A stretch of DNA of 64,000 nt from Aldehydirespirator sp965248735 (GTDB lineage: Bacteria > Actinomycetota > Acidimicrobiia > Acidimicrobiales > Aldehydirespiratoraceae): positions 806,001-870,000 of the forward strand of contig OZ252146.1 of NCBI GenBank assembly GCA_965248735.1. The letters run 5' to 3'. Of the stretch, positions 16,660 to 25,657 are shown piece by piece. Both the position numbers and the translations under genes were made by a program. A model generated the notes under the pieces. It saw nothing but the letters and a program-made list of their open reading frames with translations. It did no database searches and was not told the DNA's origin. Positions within the stretch are counted from its first letter, which is position 1. Each line of letters opens with the position of its first letter.

Positions 16660-17106
16660 GTGAATAGGATTGATCTACGCTCCGATGAGCGCGGCATCGC
16701 GCTGCAGACGATCATCGTGATGGTCGTGCTGCTGGCCATCGCCGGCGCGGTCGCGGCGGTGCTGCTGAACCGAGCAGGCAGCGAGACCGACCGCCTCGAG
16801 AACGAGACCGTCAAGTACGCCGACCACGGGAACAAGTTCGCCTGCGACACGGCGGGCGGCACTTGGACCCCCGGCACAGACGGCAATAGCGACGGCGACA
16901 CGAACGACACGGGCGAAGGTACGTGCGGTGCTCCGAGCAGCGGCGTCGTCGTTGTTGTGCCAAATCCGGCTTTCAACCTCCGCACGACGCAGGCTGCTTG
17001 TCTGATGGAAACACCGCCGGGCAGCGGAGTGGGAACCTGGGCCGACAACAACACCGACGGCGACAACGACGCATCGACCATGCCTAACGACGGCACCTGC
17101 AGTTGA
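16660..17106 (+). CDS. Pilin-like protein with two acidic Cys loops (2 of 3)
   Basis: From the GTG at 16660 the protein has 148 residues: VNRIDLRSDERGIALQT, one membrane helix, a LENETVKYADH segment and two Cys-bounded acidic loops. The first loop closely copies that of the previous gene. The second reads CLMETPPG to NNTDGDNDASTMPNDGTC. Membrane helix and first loop are nearly identical at DNA level to 16377-16600, so it arose by tandem duplication with an extra domain. An upstream TTG at 16609 is possible but extends into sequence unlike the family. Confidence 0.6.
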   Translation: MNRIDLRSDERGIALQTIIVMVVLLAIAGAVAAVLLNRAGSETDRLENETVKYADHGNKFACDTAGGTWTPGTDGNSDGDTNDTGEGTCGAPSSGVVVVVPNPAFNLRTTQAACLMETPPGSGVGTWADNNTDGDNDASTMPNDGTCS

Positions 17107-17339
17107 TCGACTCCATCCGTTCGGATGAGCGCGGTTTCGCCCTTCAGACCGCCATCGTGATGACCGCGTTGATCGCCATCGCGATGGCGGTGTCGGCAGT
17201 CCTATTGACGCGGGGCGGGGATGTCGTCGACGATCTGGAGCGGGCGAGAGTCACCCACGATCCGAGCCAGTTCTCGACCCCGGTGCTGTGCGAGGCTTAC
17301 GGGTTCTCGTGGGATCCGGCGACCTCGACGTGCACCTGA
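17103..17339 (+). CDS. Short pilin-like protein (3 of 3)
   Basis: The 78-residue protein begins at a TTG overlapping the previous stop (TTGA). It keeps the core SDERGFALQTAIVMTALIAIA helix and ends with one short Cys loop (CEAYGFSWDPATSTC) without the acidic repeats. Overlap and shared N-terminal motif place it in the same operon and family as the two upstream genes. Confidence 0.6.
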   Translation: MIDSIRSDERGFALQTAIVMTALIAIAMAVSAVLLTRGGDVVDDLERARVTHDPSQFSTPVLCEAYGFSWDPATSTCT

Positions 17340-17366
17340 GTTCCGTTCGCGTCTTGGTGCCGCGGC

Positions 17367-17984
17367 ATGTCGCCTGGGTCGCCTGACAGGGTCCCCACAA
17401 CCAAGGCGGTTGCTCAGGCTGCACTGAGGTTGGCCCAGCTGTCGGAGCGTGCAGAGGCTGCGCCCTGGCATGTGTCGAATGCGGATGCGGTTGGACGTAT
17501 CTCGACCCGCCGCACACGGTCGCATCGGAGCCGGTGGCAGCGAGACGACCGCGGCGAGGCGTTGCCTGCCGCGATCCTGTTCATAGGCGTGATGATCACG
17601 ATCCTGCTCGGCATTCATGTCGTGATCGTGGCTATGGCCCGTACGGCCGTGCAGTCGGCCGCCGATGCCGCGGTCGCAGCGGCGCAGGCGGCCGGGCCGG
17701 GCACGCGCGAATGCGACGGCGACACAACGACCATGGAGACCGCACGCCAGTGTGAAGGCGAACTGGCAGCGCGGCTCGCGATGGCGGCCGCAGCGAGTTC
17801 CATCATCGAGACTCGCCCCCCGGCCGTGGCCGTCGAGTCCGAGCGGGGCTCTGTCACCGTGGTCGTTTTCGGGGGGACCATCTCTCCGCTGCTGGGCGGG
17901 CTGGAGCTGACGGGCCAAGCCTGCGGCCCGCTCGACAACGTCCCGGCGTCGGAACTCACCGGCACCGACATCTGGCAATGCTGA
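17367..17984 (+). CDS. TadE-like pseudopilin
   Basis: The 205-residue protein has about 60 residues before a single hydrophobic helix (DRGEALPAAILFIGVMITIL, about 64-90), followed by QSAADAAVAAAQAAG. This is the classic pattern of TadE/TadG pseudopilins with a small-residue helix behind the membrane anchor. The rest would be extracytoplasmic. Its stop overlaps the next ATG, so translation is coupled. Confidence 0.7.
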   Translation: MSPGSPDRVPTTKAVAQAALRLAQLSERAEAAPWHVSNADAVGRISTRRTRSHRSRWQRDDRGEALPAAILFIGVMITILLGIHVVIVAMARTAVQSAADAAVAAAQAAGPGTRECDGDTTTMETARQCEGELAARLAMAAAASSIIETRPPAVAVESERGSVTVVVFGGTISPLLGGLELTGQACGPLDNVPASELTGTDIWQC

Positions 17985-18484
17985 CCCGCCGCCTCCGCCG
18001 CGACGAGGCCGGCTCGGGCATGGTCATCGGGGTGGCCATCATCTTCCCGATGCTGATGCTGGTGATCGTTTCGCTGCAGATGCTCACCGAAACGTCGCGC
18101 ATCGAGCAGGCCCTTCAGTCGACGGCCAACCGGGCAGCCCGCACGGCCTCGCTGTGCTGCTACGCCACCGGCGGGCCGGAGGGGGCAGAAGAGGTAGTGC
18201 ATGCCAGCCTCCGCTCGGCCGAGAGCGTCAGCGCGTACAACCGTGTGTTCTGCAACAACGACTTCGTGGGCGACAGCAGCACTGTCTTCATCGACGTCAA
18301 CGGCGACGAAGTCCCGGTAGGCCCCGATCAGGCCGTGCCGCCCGGGGGCACGGTGTACGTGTTCCTGCGGTGCGTCATCCCGCCCCAGAATCTGGGCGGC
18401 TTCGGCTTCCCGGGCCTCAACGTGGAACGCAGGATCGTGGGAACCGCCTCAGTCGACCCGTACCGATTCCGGGCGGGCGCATGA
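17978..18484 (+). CDS. TadE-like pilus assembly protein
   Basis: This 168-residue protein has a short N-terminus (RRLRRDEAGSGMVIGVA) entering one membrane helix (about residues 15-35). The helix continues as EQALQSTANRAARTASLCC, typical of the TadE family. The remainder is a periplasmic or extracellular domain with several Cys. The ATG overlaps the upstream stop, and its own stop overlaps the next ATG (ATGA). Confidence 0.75.
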   Translation: MLTRRLRRDEAGSGMVIGVAIIFPMLMLVIVSLQMLTETSRIEQALQSTANRAARTASLCCYATGGPEGAEEVVHASLRSAESVSAYNRVFCNNDFVGDSSTVFIDVNGDEVPVGPDQAVPPGGTVYVFLRCVIPPQNLGGFGFPGLNVERRIVGTASVDPYRFRAGA

Positions 18485-19038
18485 TCTCCGGCACGACCCC
18501 GTTGCCGGGCCCCGAGGACGCCGCCCGCCCGCCCGGCGCACGCCGGCAGCCCGAGGGCGGGCCCAGCCGGCGCCGCCGCCTCCGCAAGCTCGCCCGAGCT
18601 GACGACCAGCGGGGCGACTACGCCATATTCATCGCCGTCATCGCGGCGTCGCTGCTGTTCCTGGGCGGGCTCGCCTACGACGGGCCCCGTCTCATCGCCG
18701 CCCGCCAGGACGCCCTGCACTCGGCCAACGAGGCTGCCCGCGTCGCGGCCGCAACGATCGCCAGCGGCGGCACGCTCGAACAGGCCCGAGAGGCCGCCGA
18801 GAACCGTGTGGACAAGACCAACCTGATCTACGGCCAGGACGTTCACGTGGCCTTCATCGACTGCGTGGGCAGCCGGGTGCAGGTCACCATCATCACCGGC
18901 TACATCTACCGCTCCGTCATGGGACTGGTAAGGGACCGACAACCAATCGAGGCCGTGGGCGCGGCCCAGGCCTATCTGGTGCTGCCCAGCGACGAGGCGA
19001 GCACTCTGCACTACCTCGGGGAATGCCCGCTCACCTAG
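18481..19038 (+). CDS. TadG/TadE-like pilus protein
   Basis: From the ATG at 18481 the protein has 185 residues: an Arg/Pro-rich cytoplasmic start, DDQRGDYAIFIAVIAASLLF as membrane anchor, then RQDALHSANEAARVAAATIA. This is the TadG/TadE-type layout. It is too short to carry the vWA domain of full TadG. Four-base overlap with the preceding gene makes it the last of three coupled pseudopilin genes. Confidence 0.7.
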   Translation: MISGTTPLPGPEDAARPPGARRQPEGGPSRRRRLRKLARADDQRGDYAIFIAVIAASLLFLGGLAYDGPRLIAARQDALHSANEAARVAAATIASGGTLEQAREAAENRVDKTNLIYGQDVHVAFIDCVGSRVQVTIITGYIYRSVMGLVRDRQPIEAVGAAQAYLVLPSDEASTLHYLGECPLT

Positions 19039-19084
19039 CGAGAGTGCTCCCAAGATCGGGCCGCGGCCACGCGGCACCGAGCGT

Positions 19085-19615
19085 TCAGTTGAGGAGCATC
19101 AACACGACCGGTCCCCACAGCGCCAGGGTGAAACCCACAAGGACGAAGATCGTCTGGCGGAAGTGCTTGGCGAGCGCCAAATGGAACTCGCCCCGCACCG
19201 CCGTGAACTCGCCCCGCACTGCCTTGAACTCGCCCCGGATCTCCTTGAACTCACCCCGCATCTCGCCCCGCATCTCTCCGAACTCGCCCCGCATCTCTCC
19301 GAACTCGCCCCGCATCTCCGAGAGTTGCTTGTTGGTCTCGGCGAGGTACGCGTTCGTAGTGTCGATTCGGACGTTTGTCTCATCTAGACGCACATTCGTC
19401 GTATCGAGGCGAGCATTCGTCCCGTCGAGGCGAGCATTCGTCCCGTCGATCCGGCTGCCCAGTCGCTCCTCTGAGGCCTTCACGTCGTCCTTGGTGGCCA
19501 CCTGGTCCCAACCGCTCGGCGGTAGCTGCTCCATGAGCGTCGTCGCCTCCCTCGGGCCAAGCACGTCCACCAGCTTGTCTTGGAGCGCAATTCGCTCCGA
19601 ATCGGTCACGGCCAC
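19085..19615 (-). CDS. Coiled-coil protein with C-terminal membrane anchor
   Basis: The 176-residue protein has a folded N-terminus (residues 1-45, DKLVDVLGPREATTLMEQLP) and a long coiled coil. The coil has TNARLD/TNVRLDET repeats (about 57-90) and then GEMRGEF-type 7-residue repeats (about 99-145). One C-terminal membrane helix closes it (about 155-175). It resembles, by memory, small DUF1640-like coiled-coil proteins. It points against the Tad genes and its 3' end faces tadG. Function is unknown. Confidence 0.7.
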   Translation of the reverse strand: MAVTDSERIALQDKLVDVLGPREATTLMEQLPPSGWDQVATKDDVKASEERLGSRIDGTNARLDGTNARLDTTNVRLDETNVRIDTTNAYLAETNKQLSEMRGEFGEMRGEFGEMRGEMRGEFKEIRGEFKAVRGEFTAVRGEFHLALAKHFRQTIFVLVGFTLALWGPVVLMLLN

Positions 19616-20098
19616 TTGCAGACCACCCGCCCTTCGATCGTCCGACTAGCGGGGAACCCGCAATTGCTGCTCCCGATACCGCCCGGTCCGCACGCCCTCT
19701 CAAGCCTGCACACCGAGCGGTCCCAAACTATAGCAGGGCTTGCAACACCAATACAACCTATTTGAATCTAATCCATACAGGCTGACATCTCAATAAGAAC
19801 CATCGTAACTGACAGAACGACCAACACCTGGTCGACCGGGCCCCGCAGCCCGCGGGCCGAACCCCCCAACGGCGACAGCGGCTCAACCCTGCGGCAGCGC
19901 ACAACACCATGATCTTGCAGCGCTCAGCGGGCCCGACGCCCCATTCTGCGCTGCACTCGCAACAATCAAAAAAAGTCGTATACCGAACGTTGAAGATGTA
20001 GCTCGCCCTGTAGAATCGCCGCTCGTGTCCAAACTCCCCCCCGGGCTCGGCCAGGCGCCAAGACGCCCGTCGGCAAGACATCCGCTCGGTGTCCGACA
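19616..20098. other. Intergenic region without a recognisable gene
   Basis: This 483-bp stretch separates the divergent coiled-coil and LysM genes. It includes an AT-rich segment near 19745-19800 and another near 19965-20000, where promoters for either side could lie. TTGAAG and TAGAAT near 19995-20020 are spaced only about 15 bp, so I do not call a promoter. I see no RNA gene. Confidence 0.5.
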
Positions 20099-22927
20099 TT
20101 GAGACGTTCGCCCGCGGCGGCCCTGTGGTATGCGCTCGCCATCCTCGTGGTTGTCGGCGGGCCGGCAGCGGTGGTGTTCCTGCTCGGCACGCCCGAGTTG
20201 GCCCTGCCCTCGGAGTGGGCCGACGCCCGCGCCCGCATCGACGACGGGACGCTCCCGACCGGCGCTGTCGTCGACATCGTCTCGGTGGTCCTCGTGCTCG
20301 CCTGGGGCGCCGGCCTCTGGTTCCTGTTGGCGGGCGTCCTCAAGCAGGACGAGAGCGCCCACGACGAGAGCACCCACGACGAGAGCACCCACGACGAGAC
20401 CGACATCCCGATCACAAACGACGGCAGCGAGCCCGACGAGCCCTGGTACCGCCAGGGCCCACCGATATTCGACGAGCCGTTCAGCGACGAGTACCCGCGA
20501 GTCGTCGTGCCGCCCGATGACATGACGCCCGACGACGGGCCACAGGACTCCGTGTGGCAGCCACCCACCATGACCGCGGACGCCGGAGACCCGCTCGGGA
20601 TGCTGTCACCGGACGCGACAGCCGAAGACATGGTCTCCGACGCCGAGATCATCGGCGACGCCGACGGCTCGAACCCCGACGAGCATCCCATGATCGTTCC
20701 GGTGCGGGCCTACTACTTCACCCGGGCCGAGGACACGCTGCGCAGCATCTCGGCGCAGTTCCTGCACACGCCGAAACGCTGGCAGGAGCTCCGGTCGCTC
20801 AACGCGGCCAGCCCCGGAGTCGCCGCCGTGGGACCCGACACCCTGCTGCCGACAGGCACCGCGCTGGCGCTGCCGGGCGACCCCGTGCCGTGGGGCAACC
20901 CCGACCCCGTCTACCTGTGGACGCTCGCCGAGAAGTTCCTGTTCACCGCGTGGGGCCGGGAGCCAACGCCCGAGGAGGTTGTCCCGTTCTGGAGGGGACT
21001 GACCAGCGGCACCCAGCTCGAGGCCGGGGCGCCGCCCGCCGGACCGGAGTATCTGGCCGCACCCACACCCACAGAGCCGCCGCCACCCGAGATCGCCCGC
21101 GAACCCGCACCCACACCCACAGAACCGCCCGCGCCCAGCGACTTCCGGTCACCTCCCCCGCCTTTGCCCGGGATGGAGCCCCCGCCGGCCCCAGCCGACT
21201 TCCAGCCACCGCCTCCAATCACCCCACCGGCATACGAATCCCCCGTACCCCCAACCCACGAACCACCCCCACCCGCATACGCACCAGCCGACTTCCAACC
21301 ACCGCCCCCAGCCACCCCACCCGCATACGAATCCCCCGTACCGCCGTCACAGGAACCAGCCCCACCCGCATACGAATCCCCCGTACCGCCAACCCACGAA
21401 CCAGCCCCCGCGCCAGCCGCCTTCCAACCACCGCCCCCAGCCACCCCACCGGCATACGAATCCCCCGTGCCCCCAACCCACGAACCAGCCCCCGCGCCAG
21501 CCGCCTTCCAACCACCGCCCCCAGCCACCCCACCCGCATACGAATCCCCCGTACCCCCAACCCACGAACCAGCCCCCGCGCCAGCCGCCTTCCAACCACC
21601 GCCCCCAGCCACCCCACCCGCATACGAATCCCCCGTACCGCCAACCCACGAACCAGCCCCCGCGCCAGCCGCCTTCCAACCACCGCCCCCAGCCACCCCA
21701 CCCGCATACGAATCCCCCGTACCACCAACCCACGAACCAGCCCCACCCGCATACGAATCCCCCGTACCCCCATCACACGAACCACGCCCACCCGCATACG
21801 AGCCACCCCCACCCGCATACGAACCACCCCCCGCGCCGCCAACCCCCGGTCTTCCCGACCTCGGGCCCATCGAGCCCGAAGTCCCGTATGTGGAGGCCGA
21901 GGCGCCCCGCATGCCGAGCTTCATGCCCTCGCTCACCGGCGCCGAATCCGCCGCACCGGCCCCGGAGGCGGAGGTGGTGGCGGCCTCGAACCGGAGCCTG
22001 GCCGGCACCGCCGTAGGCGACGCCATGATGCTGTGGCAGCTGTCCCGGATCCGCCGCCGGCGCGGCGGGAGACCGGACGCCTTGGACCCGGTGGAGGAGG
22101 CCCTCCGCCAGAACGCCCGCGTCGACACGCTCAACCTCATCGAGGCCGCGATGCGCCACCTGCGGGCCGTCACCGTCGGGCGGCTGCGAGAGAAGCCCGC
22201 CGTGTTGGCGGTGCGGGTCGGCACCTACGGATTCGAGGTGCTGCTCAACCGGCCGACGCAGGCCCCGGAAGGCTGGCAGACGGCCTCCGGAGGCTACGTC
22301 CTGGAGCTGCCCCAAGGAGTCACCGCCGAGGACCTCGACGCCATCGGTCAGGGGCTCACCCTGTGCCCCGCCCTCGTCCCGGTGGGCGACACCCTGGAGG
22401 GCCCCCTGCTGCTGAACATCGAGGAGATCGGCTGCCTGATCGTGTCCGGGCCCGGCTCACCCTCGGTGAACCTGCTCAACGCCGTCGTCGGAACGCTGGG
22501 CTCCTCCCCCCTCGCAGCCGACATCCGCGTCATCACCGTGGGACTCGACACCCCCGCGGGCCTCCCCGGCTGGGAGCGGGTGCACTCCACCAGCTTCGAC
22601 TCCCCGCAGCTGGAGGAGCTCCTCTCCGCCGCCCACACCGGCAGCGGCGCCTCCCTCGACGTCCTGGTCGTGGGCCCCGGCAACGACCTGCTCATCCAGC
22701 GGGCCGGCCAGGTGGCCACCACGCCCGGATCGCGCCTGGCCCTCATCGGGGCCACCTCCTCGGTGGCGGCCCGGTGGCCGTGGCGCATCCACGTCGACGA
22801 GACCACCACCGCCGTCGTTCATCCCATCGCCTGCACGATGGCCGCAGCCCAGGCGATGGCACCGGCAATGTCCCAACTGTTGAGCGAGGCCTCAGACCCC
22901 TCGCTGTTTGCTCCCCCGAGGTTCTAG
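20099..22927 (+). CDS. LysM-domain membrane protein with long Pro-rich repeat region
   Basis: The 942-residue protein starts at TTG. Two membrane segments lie at about residues 8-30 and 53-80. An acidic linker follows with HDESTHDEST repeats, then a LysM-like domain (about 203-258, YYFTRAEDTLRSISAQFLHT). A region of about 230 residues holds tandem Pro-rich repeats (PPAYESPVPPTHEP). The C-terminal 330 residues form a globular domain (RVGTYGFEVLLN, LLNIEEIGCLIVSG) like that of LysM/SARP-type proteins seen beside actinobacterial Tad loci, but with no BTAD domain. Its stop abuts the next ATG, so it leads the lipoprotein/ABC operon. Confidence 0.7.
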   Translation: MRRSPAAALWYALAILVVVGGPAAVVFLLGTPELALPSEWADARARIDDGTLPTGAVVDIVSVVLVLAWGAGLWFLLAGVLKQDESAHDESTHDESTHDETDIPITNDGSEPDEPWYRQGPPIFDEPFSDEYPRVVVPPDDMTPDDGPQDSVWQPPTMTADAGDPLGMLSPDATAEDMVSDAEIIGDADGSNPDEHPMIVPVRAYYFTRAEDTLRSISAQFLHTPKRWQELRSLNAASPGVAAVGPDTLLPTGTALALPGDPVPWGNPDPVYLWTLAEKFLFTAWGREPTPEEVVPFWRGLTSGTQLEAGAPPAGPEYLAAPTPTEPPPPEIAREPAPTPTEPPAPSDFRSPPPPLPGMEPPPAPADFQPPPPITPPAYESPVPPTHEPPPPAYAPADFQPPPPATPPAYESPVPPSQEPAPPAYESPVPPTHEPAPAPAAFQPPPPATPPAYESPVPPTHEPAPAPAAFQPPPPATPPAYESPVPPTHEPAPAPAAFQPPPPATPPAYESPVPPTHEPAPAPAAFQPPPPATPPAYESPVPPTHEPAPPAYESPVPPSHEPRPPAYEPPPPAYEPPPAPPTPGLPDLGPIEPEVPYVEAEAPRMPSFMPSLTGAESAAPAPEAEVVAASNRSLAGTAVGDAMMLWQLSRIRRRRGGRPDALDPVEEALRQNARVDTLNLIEAAMRHLRAVTVGRLREKPAVLAVRVGTYGFEVLLNRPTQAPEGWQTASGGYVLELPQGVTAEDLDAIGQGLTLCPALVPVGDTLEGPLLLNIEEIGCLIVSGPGSPSVNLLNAVVGTLGSSPLAADIRVITVGLDTPAGLPGWERVHSTSFDSPQLEELLSAAHTGSGASLDVLVVGPGNDLLIQRAGQVATTPGSRLALIGATSSVAARWPWRIHVDETTTAVVHPIACTMAAAQAMAPAMSQLLSEASDPSLFAPPRF
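21190..21850 (+). repeat. Pro-rich tandem repeat array inside the LysM gene
   Basis: Units of about 84 bp encode the 28-residue motif around FQPPPPATPPAYESPVPPTH, with shorter derivatives at both ends. At least five full units are visible. Unit length is a multiple of three, so expansion and contraction keep the frame. Confidence 0.85.
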
Positions 22928-24544
22928 ATGACACCTGACCCATCCTCCCCTGCGCCAGGCCGCGTGCCGGCGCGCCCCCGGATCCTCAAATTGCCCCGGA
23001 GACGGACACTCGCGTTCGGCGGCGCCCTCACCGTGCTCTGCCTCGCCGCGGCCGCCTGCGGAGGAGGCGACAGCGGCGGAACCGCCCAGACCCAGACAGC
23101 GGCCTCCGAGGCCGTGTCCGCGGAGCCGGTCCCCTCCAGCGACTTCATGGCCACCAGACCGGGCGCCGGCATCGCCGCCGCGGGCGGAAACCCCCAGGTG
23201 ATCAGCGGCGACAACCCCTGCGAGCAGCCCGGCGGAGCCGGGTCCGAGCCCATAATCATCTCCTACGTCGGAGCCAACCTGGCCGACCTGGACGCCGTCG
23301 GACTCGAGGCCATCGTCGTGGAGGAGCCCGGCCTCATCATCGACGCCTACGTCAACGAGGTGAACTTCAACGGCGGCATCAACGGCCGCTGCGTCGAGTT
23401 CGTCCCCCATCTGTGGAGCCTGGCCGACCCCGTCGCCAGCTTCACCCAGATCTGCACCGACATGCTCACGCAGAAGCCGATCTTCTACATGTCGCTGAGG
23501 CTCAGCGATCCAGTCGTGCAATGCGCCACCATCGGCGGTCAGATCCCCACCATCGGCCTGTACGCCTTCGCCCCGGCGTCGACCTTCGCCGAGACGGGCG
23601 ACCGCCTATACCTCGACGACGGCTCGGTGGAGCGCCTGCTGTCGGCCAGCCTGGACGTAGCGCTGTCGTCGGGCGTGATCAGTGCCAACGACAGCCTCGG
23701 GTTGCTGCATGGCATCTCCGACATGGGGGAGTCCGTAGCGATCATGGAACGCTTCGGATTCGACACGGCACCGGCCGCGCGCGTGCCCGCGGAGTACGCC
23801 AGCCTCCAGTTGCTGCTTGAAGAGAAACGCGTGCGCCTGCTGGAGGGCGACCTGACCGACGACGAGCGCGCCGAAGCGCAGCGCAACCTGGCTGCACTGC
23901 TGCCCGAGGTGGTCGACCTGTTCGGTCAGATGGAGCAGTTCTTCCTCGACGCCGCCAACCGGTTCAAGGACGCCGGAGTGACCGCAGTGGCGGCCACTGC
24001 CGACTGGACCGACATGCGGCGGATGATCCGGGCCGCGGAGTTGGTCGACTGGACCCCGACATGGGTCGCCAACGACATCCAGCCCGCCACGATCGTTCTG
24101 GCCGATGTGCCCAAGAGGCAGGCCGAGAACCTGGTCCTGGTCAGCTCGCGTAGGGCCGCCGGGGATGTGGTTACCGAACTCGACCAGGGATGCATCACCC
24201 TGCGCAACACCGCCTCGGAAGCGCCCACGTTCGCCCACAGGCTCCACTCCGACGCCTGGACATTCATGACGGCTATATGCGACTACCTGGACGTGACCTT
24301 CAGCGCCATGACCCGGGTGCAGGGACAGATCAACGCGGACACATTCGTAGAGGCCTTGAAGGACACCCAGTATGACACCCAGTACGGAGGGCTCATCACG
24401 TTCTCGCCCGACAATCCAAACGGGGCCGAGCGCTTCAGAGTGCTGCAGGCCGATCCCGAGTGCGTGCTCAATTTCTGGGGATGCATGCGCTCCACCACCG
24501 ACTGGGTCCTGCCGGCCAACACGGTCGGCTCGAGCGCCGGGTAG
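22928..24544 (+). CDS. Substrate-binding lipoprotein, branched-chain amino-acid type (Peripla_BP_6)
   Basis: The 538-residue protein has an Arg-rich N-terminus, a hydrophobic signal and a lipobox ending AAAC at about residue 44. The mature part resembles type I periplasmic binding proteins (IIISYVGANLADLDAVGLEA, TQICTDMLTQKPIFYM, AVAATADWTDMRRMIRAAE). These usually serve LivFGHM-type importers or act as sensors. The ATG directly follows the preceding stop. The downstream permeases are of the NitT/TauT type, so this protein may not be their ligand carrier. Confidence 0.75.
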   Translation: MTPDPSSPAPGRVPARPRILKLPRRRTLAFGGALTVLCLAAAACGGGDSGGTAQTQTAASEAVSAEPVPSSDFMATRPGAGIAAAGGNPQVISGDNPCEQPGGAGSEPIIISYVGANLADLDAVGLEAIVVEEPGLIIDAYVNEVNFNGGINGRCVEFVPHLWSLADPVASFTQICTDMLTQKPIFYMSLRLSDPVVQCATIGGQIPTIGLYAFAPASTFAETGDRLYLDDGSVERLLSASLDVALSSGVISANDSLGLLHGISDMGESVAIMERFGFDTAPAARVPAEYASLQLLLEEKRVRLLEGDLTDDERAEAQRNLAALLPEVVDLFGQMEQFFLDAANRFKDAGVTAVAATADWTDMRRMIRAAELVDWTPTWVANDIQPATIVLADVPKRQAENLVLVSSRRAAGDVVTELDQGCITLRNTASEAPTFAHRLHSDAWTFMTAICDYLDVTFSAMTRVQGQINADTFVEALKDTQYDTQYGGLITFSPDNPNGAERFRVLQADPECVLNFWGCMRSTTDWVLPANTVGSSAG

Positions 24545-24557
24545 CGGAACAGACCCG

Positions 24558-25643
24558 ATGGCCGGCCGTCCCGCACTGCGAGTCCTGGGAGCGCTCCTCG
24601 CGGGCGCGGCCCTGGTGGCGGCATCCTGCGGCGGCGGAAGCGCCACGACGACGGTGGTCCCCGCGGCGGACGCGCCGGCGCAGGAGGCTGGCAGCCAGCA
24701 GTCCGAGCCAGTGCGCATCCGGCTCGCGCTGGCCCCCGACCCGGTATGGGAATGGCTGAAGGACTCGGGCACCGTCACCGAGTGGGAGGCCGCCCGGAAC
24801 ATCCGGATCGAGGACAGCAGCCCCTTCGACCAGTTCTCCGCCTTCGCCGGCGGCCACGTCGATGTCGTGGTGATCAACGCCCTCGAAGTGCCCCAGTTCG
24901 TGGAGCAGTCCGACCGCGAGCCCGTCATAGTCGGCCGGTTCACCACCGACCGCAGCTTCCTGGGCGTGAGGCGCACCTCCAGAGCCGAGACCCTCGACGA
25001 TCTCATCGAGGCCAGGATCACCGTCGACAGCTCCCTGGGCTCCGCCCTGCTGTGGGGCATCATCGCCGACGCCATGCACGACCTGGAGTTCCGGATCGAC
25101 AGCCCCGACTTCGACCTGGTGGTGGTGGAATCCGCGAGCGTCGCCGACCTGGTGATGCGAGGCGACGTCGATGCGTGCATCTGCCTGCCCGACTTCAGCG
25201 TCTCGGACCTCGCCGACGGCCGGCTCCGCCCGCTGTACGGCGGCAAGTCCGCGGCGGAGATCTACGCCGACGATGTGATGGGTGAACCCGGGGCGCTGCC
25301 CGTCGCGGAAGCCTTCATCGTGGACAAGCAATGGCTCGCCCAGAACCGCGGCGCGGTCGAGGCCCTGCTGGGGCTGTGGGAGGTGGGGCTGCAGAACTGG
25401 GCGTTGCAGAAGGAGCAGCTCATCGCCAACTACCCGCACCTCCTGTCGGTGCAGTCCGACGGGGAGATCGCGTGGATGACCGACTATGTGCAAGCACACG
25501 ACTGGGTGTTGCCGTCGGTTTATCTGACACAGGAGGATTCAACGATACAGACCGGTATCTTCGCCCGGATGCAGAACCTCGGGCTGGTTCCGGACGACGC
25601 CCTCGAACCCGAGTTGGACCTGTCCTTCTCGATGGCTCCCTAG
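24558..25643 (+). CDS. NitT/TauT-type ABC transporter substrate-binding lipoprotein
   Basis: From the ATG at 24558 the protein has 361 residues with a lipoprotein signal (lipobox VAASC near residue 24). The body has the SsuA/TauA/NMT1-like fold pattern (WEAARNIRIEDSS, VDVVVINALEVPQFVE, DDLIEARITVDSSLGSALLW). It would bind a small ligand such as a sulfonate, nitrate or pyrimidine-like compound outside the membrane; the ligand cannot be told. The longer frame from 24372 overlaps the upstream gene and lacks a signal peptide. Permease and ATPase genes follow. Confidence 0.8.
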   Translation: MAGRPALRVLGALLAGAALVAASCGGGSATTTVVPAADAPAQEAGSQQSEPVRIRLALAPDPVWEWLKDSGTVTEWEAARNIRIEDSSPFDQFSAFAGGHVDVVVINALEVPQFVEQSDREPVIVGRFTTDRSFLGVRRTSRAETLDDLIEARITVDSSLGSALLWGIIADAMHDLEFRIDSPDFDLVVVESASVADLVMRGDVDACICLPDFSVSDLADGRLRPLYGGKSAAEIYADDVMGEPGALPVAEAFIVDKQWLAQNRGAVEALLGLWEVGLQNWALQKEQLIANYPHLLSVQSDGEIAWMTDYVQAHDWVLPSVYLTQEDSTIQTGIFARMQNLGLVPDDALEPELDLSFSMAP

Positions 25644-25657
25644 AGAGGACAGAGAGC

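Noticed and set aside
20911..22224. 437-codon minus-strand frame rich in Gly and Ser (GGTGDSYAGG repeats)
   Set aside because: It mirrors the Pro-repeat array of the LysM gene; the regular pattern follows from the plus-strand repeats.
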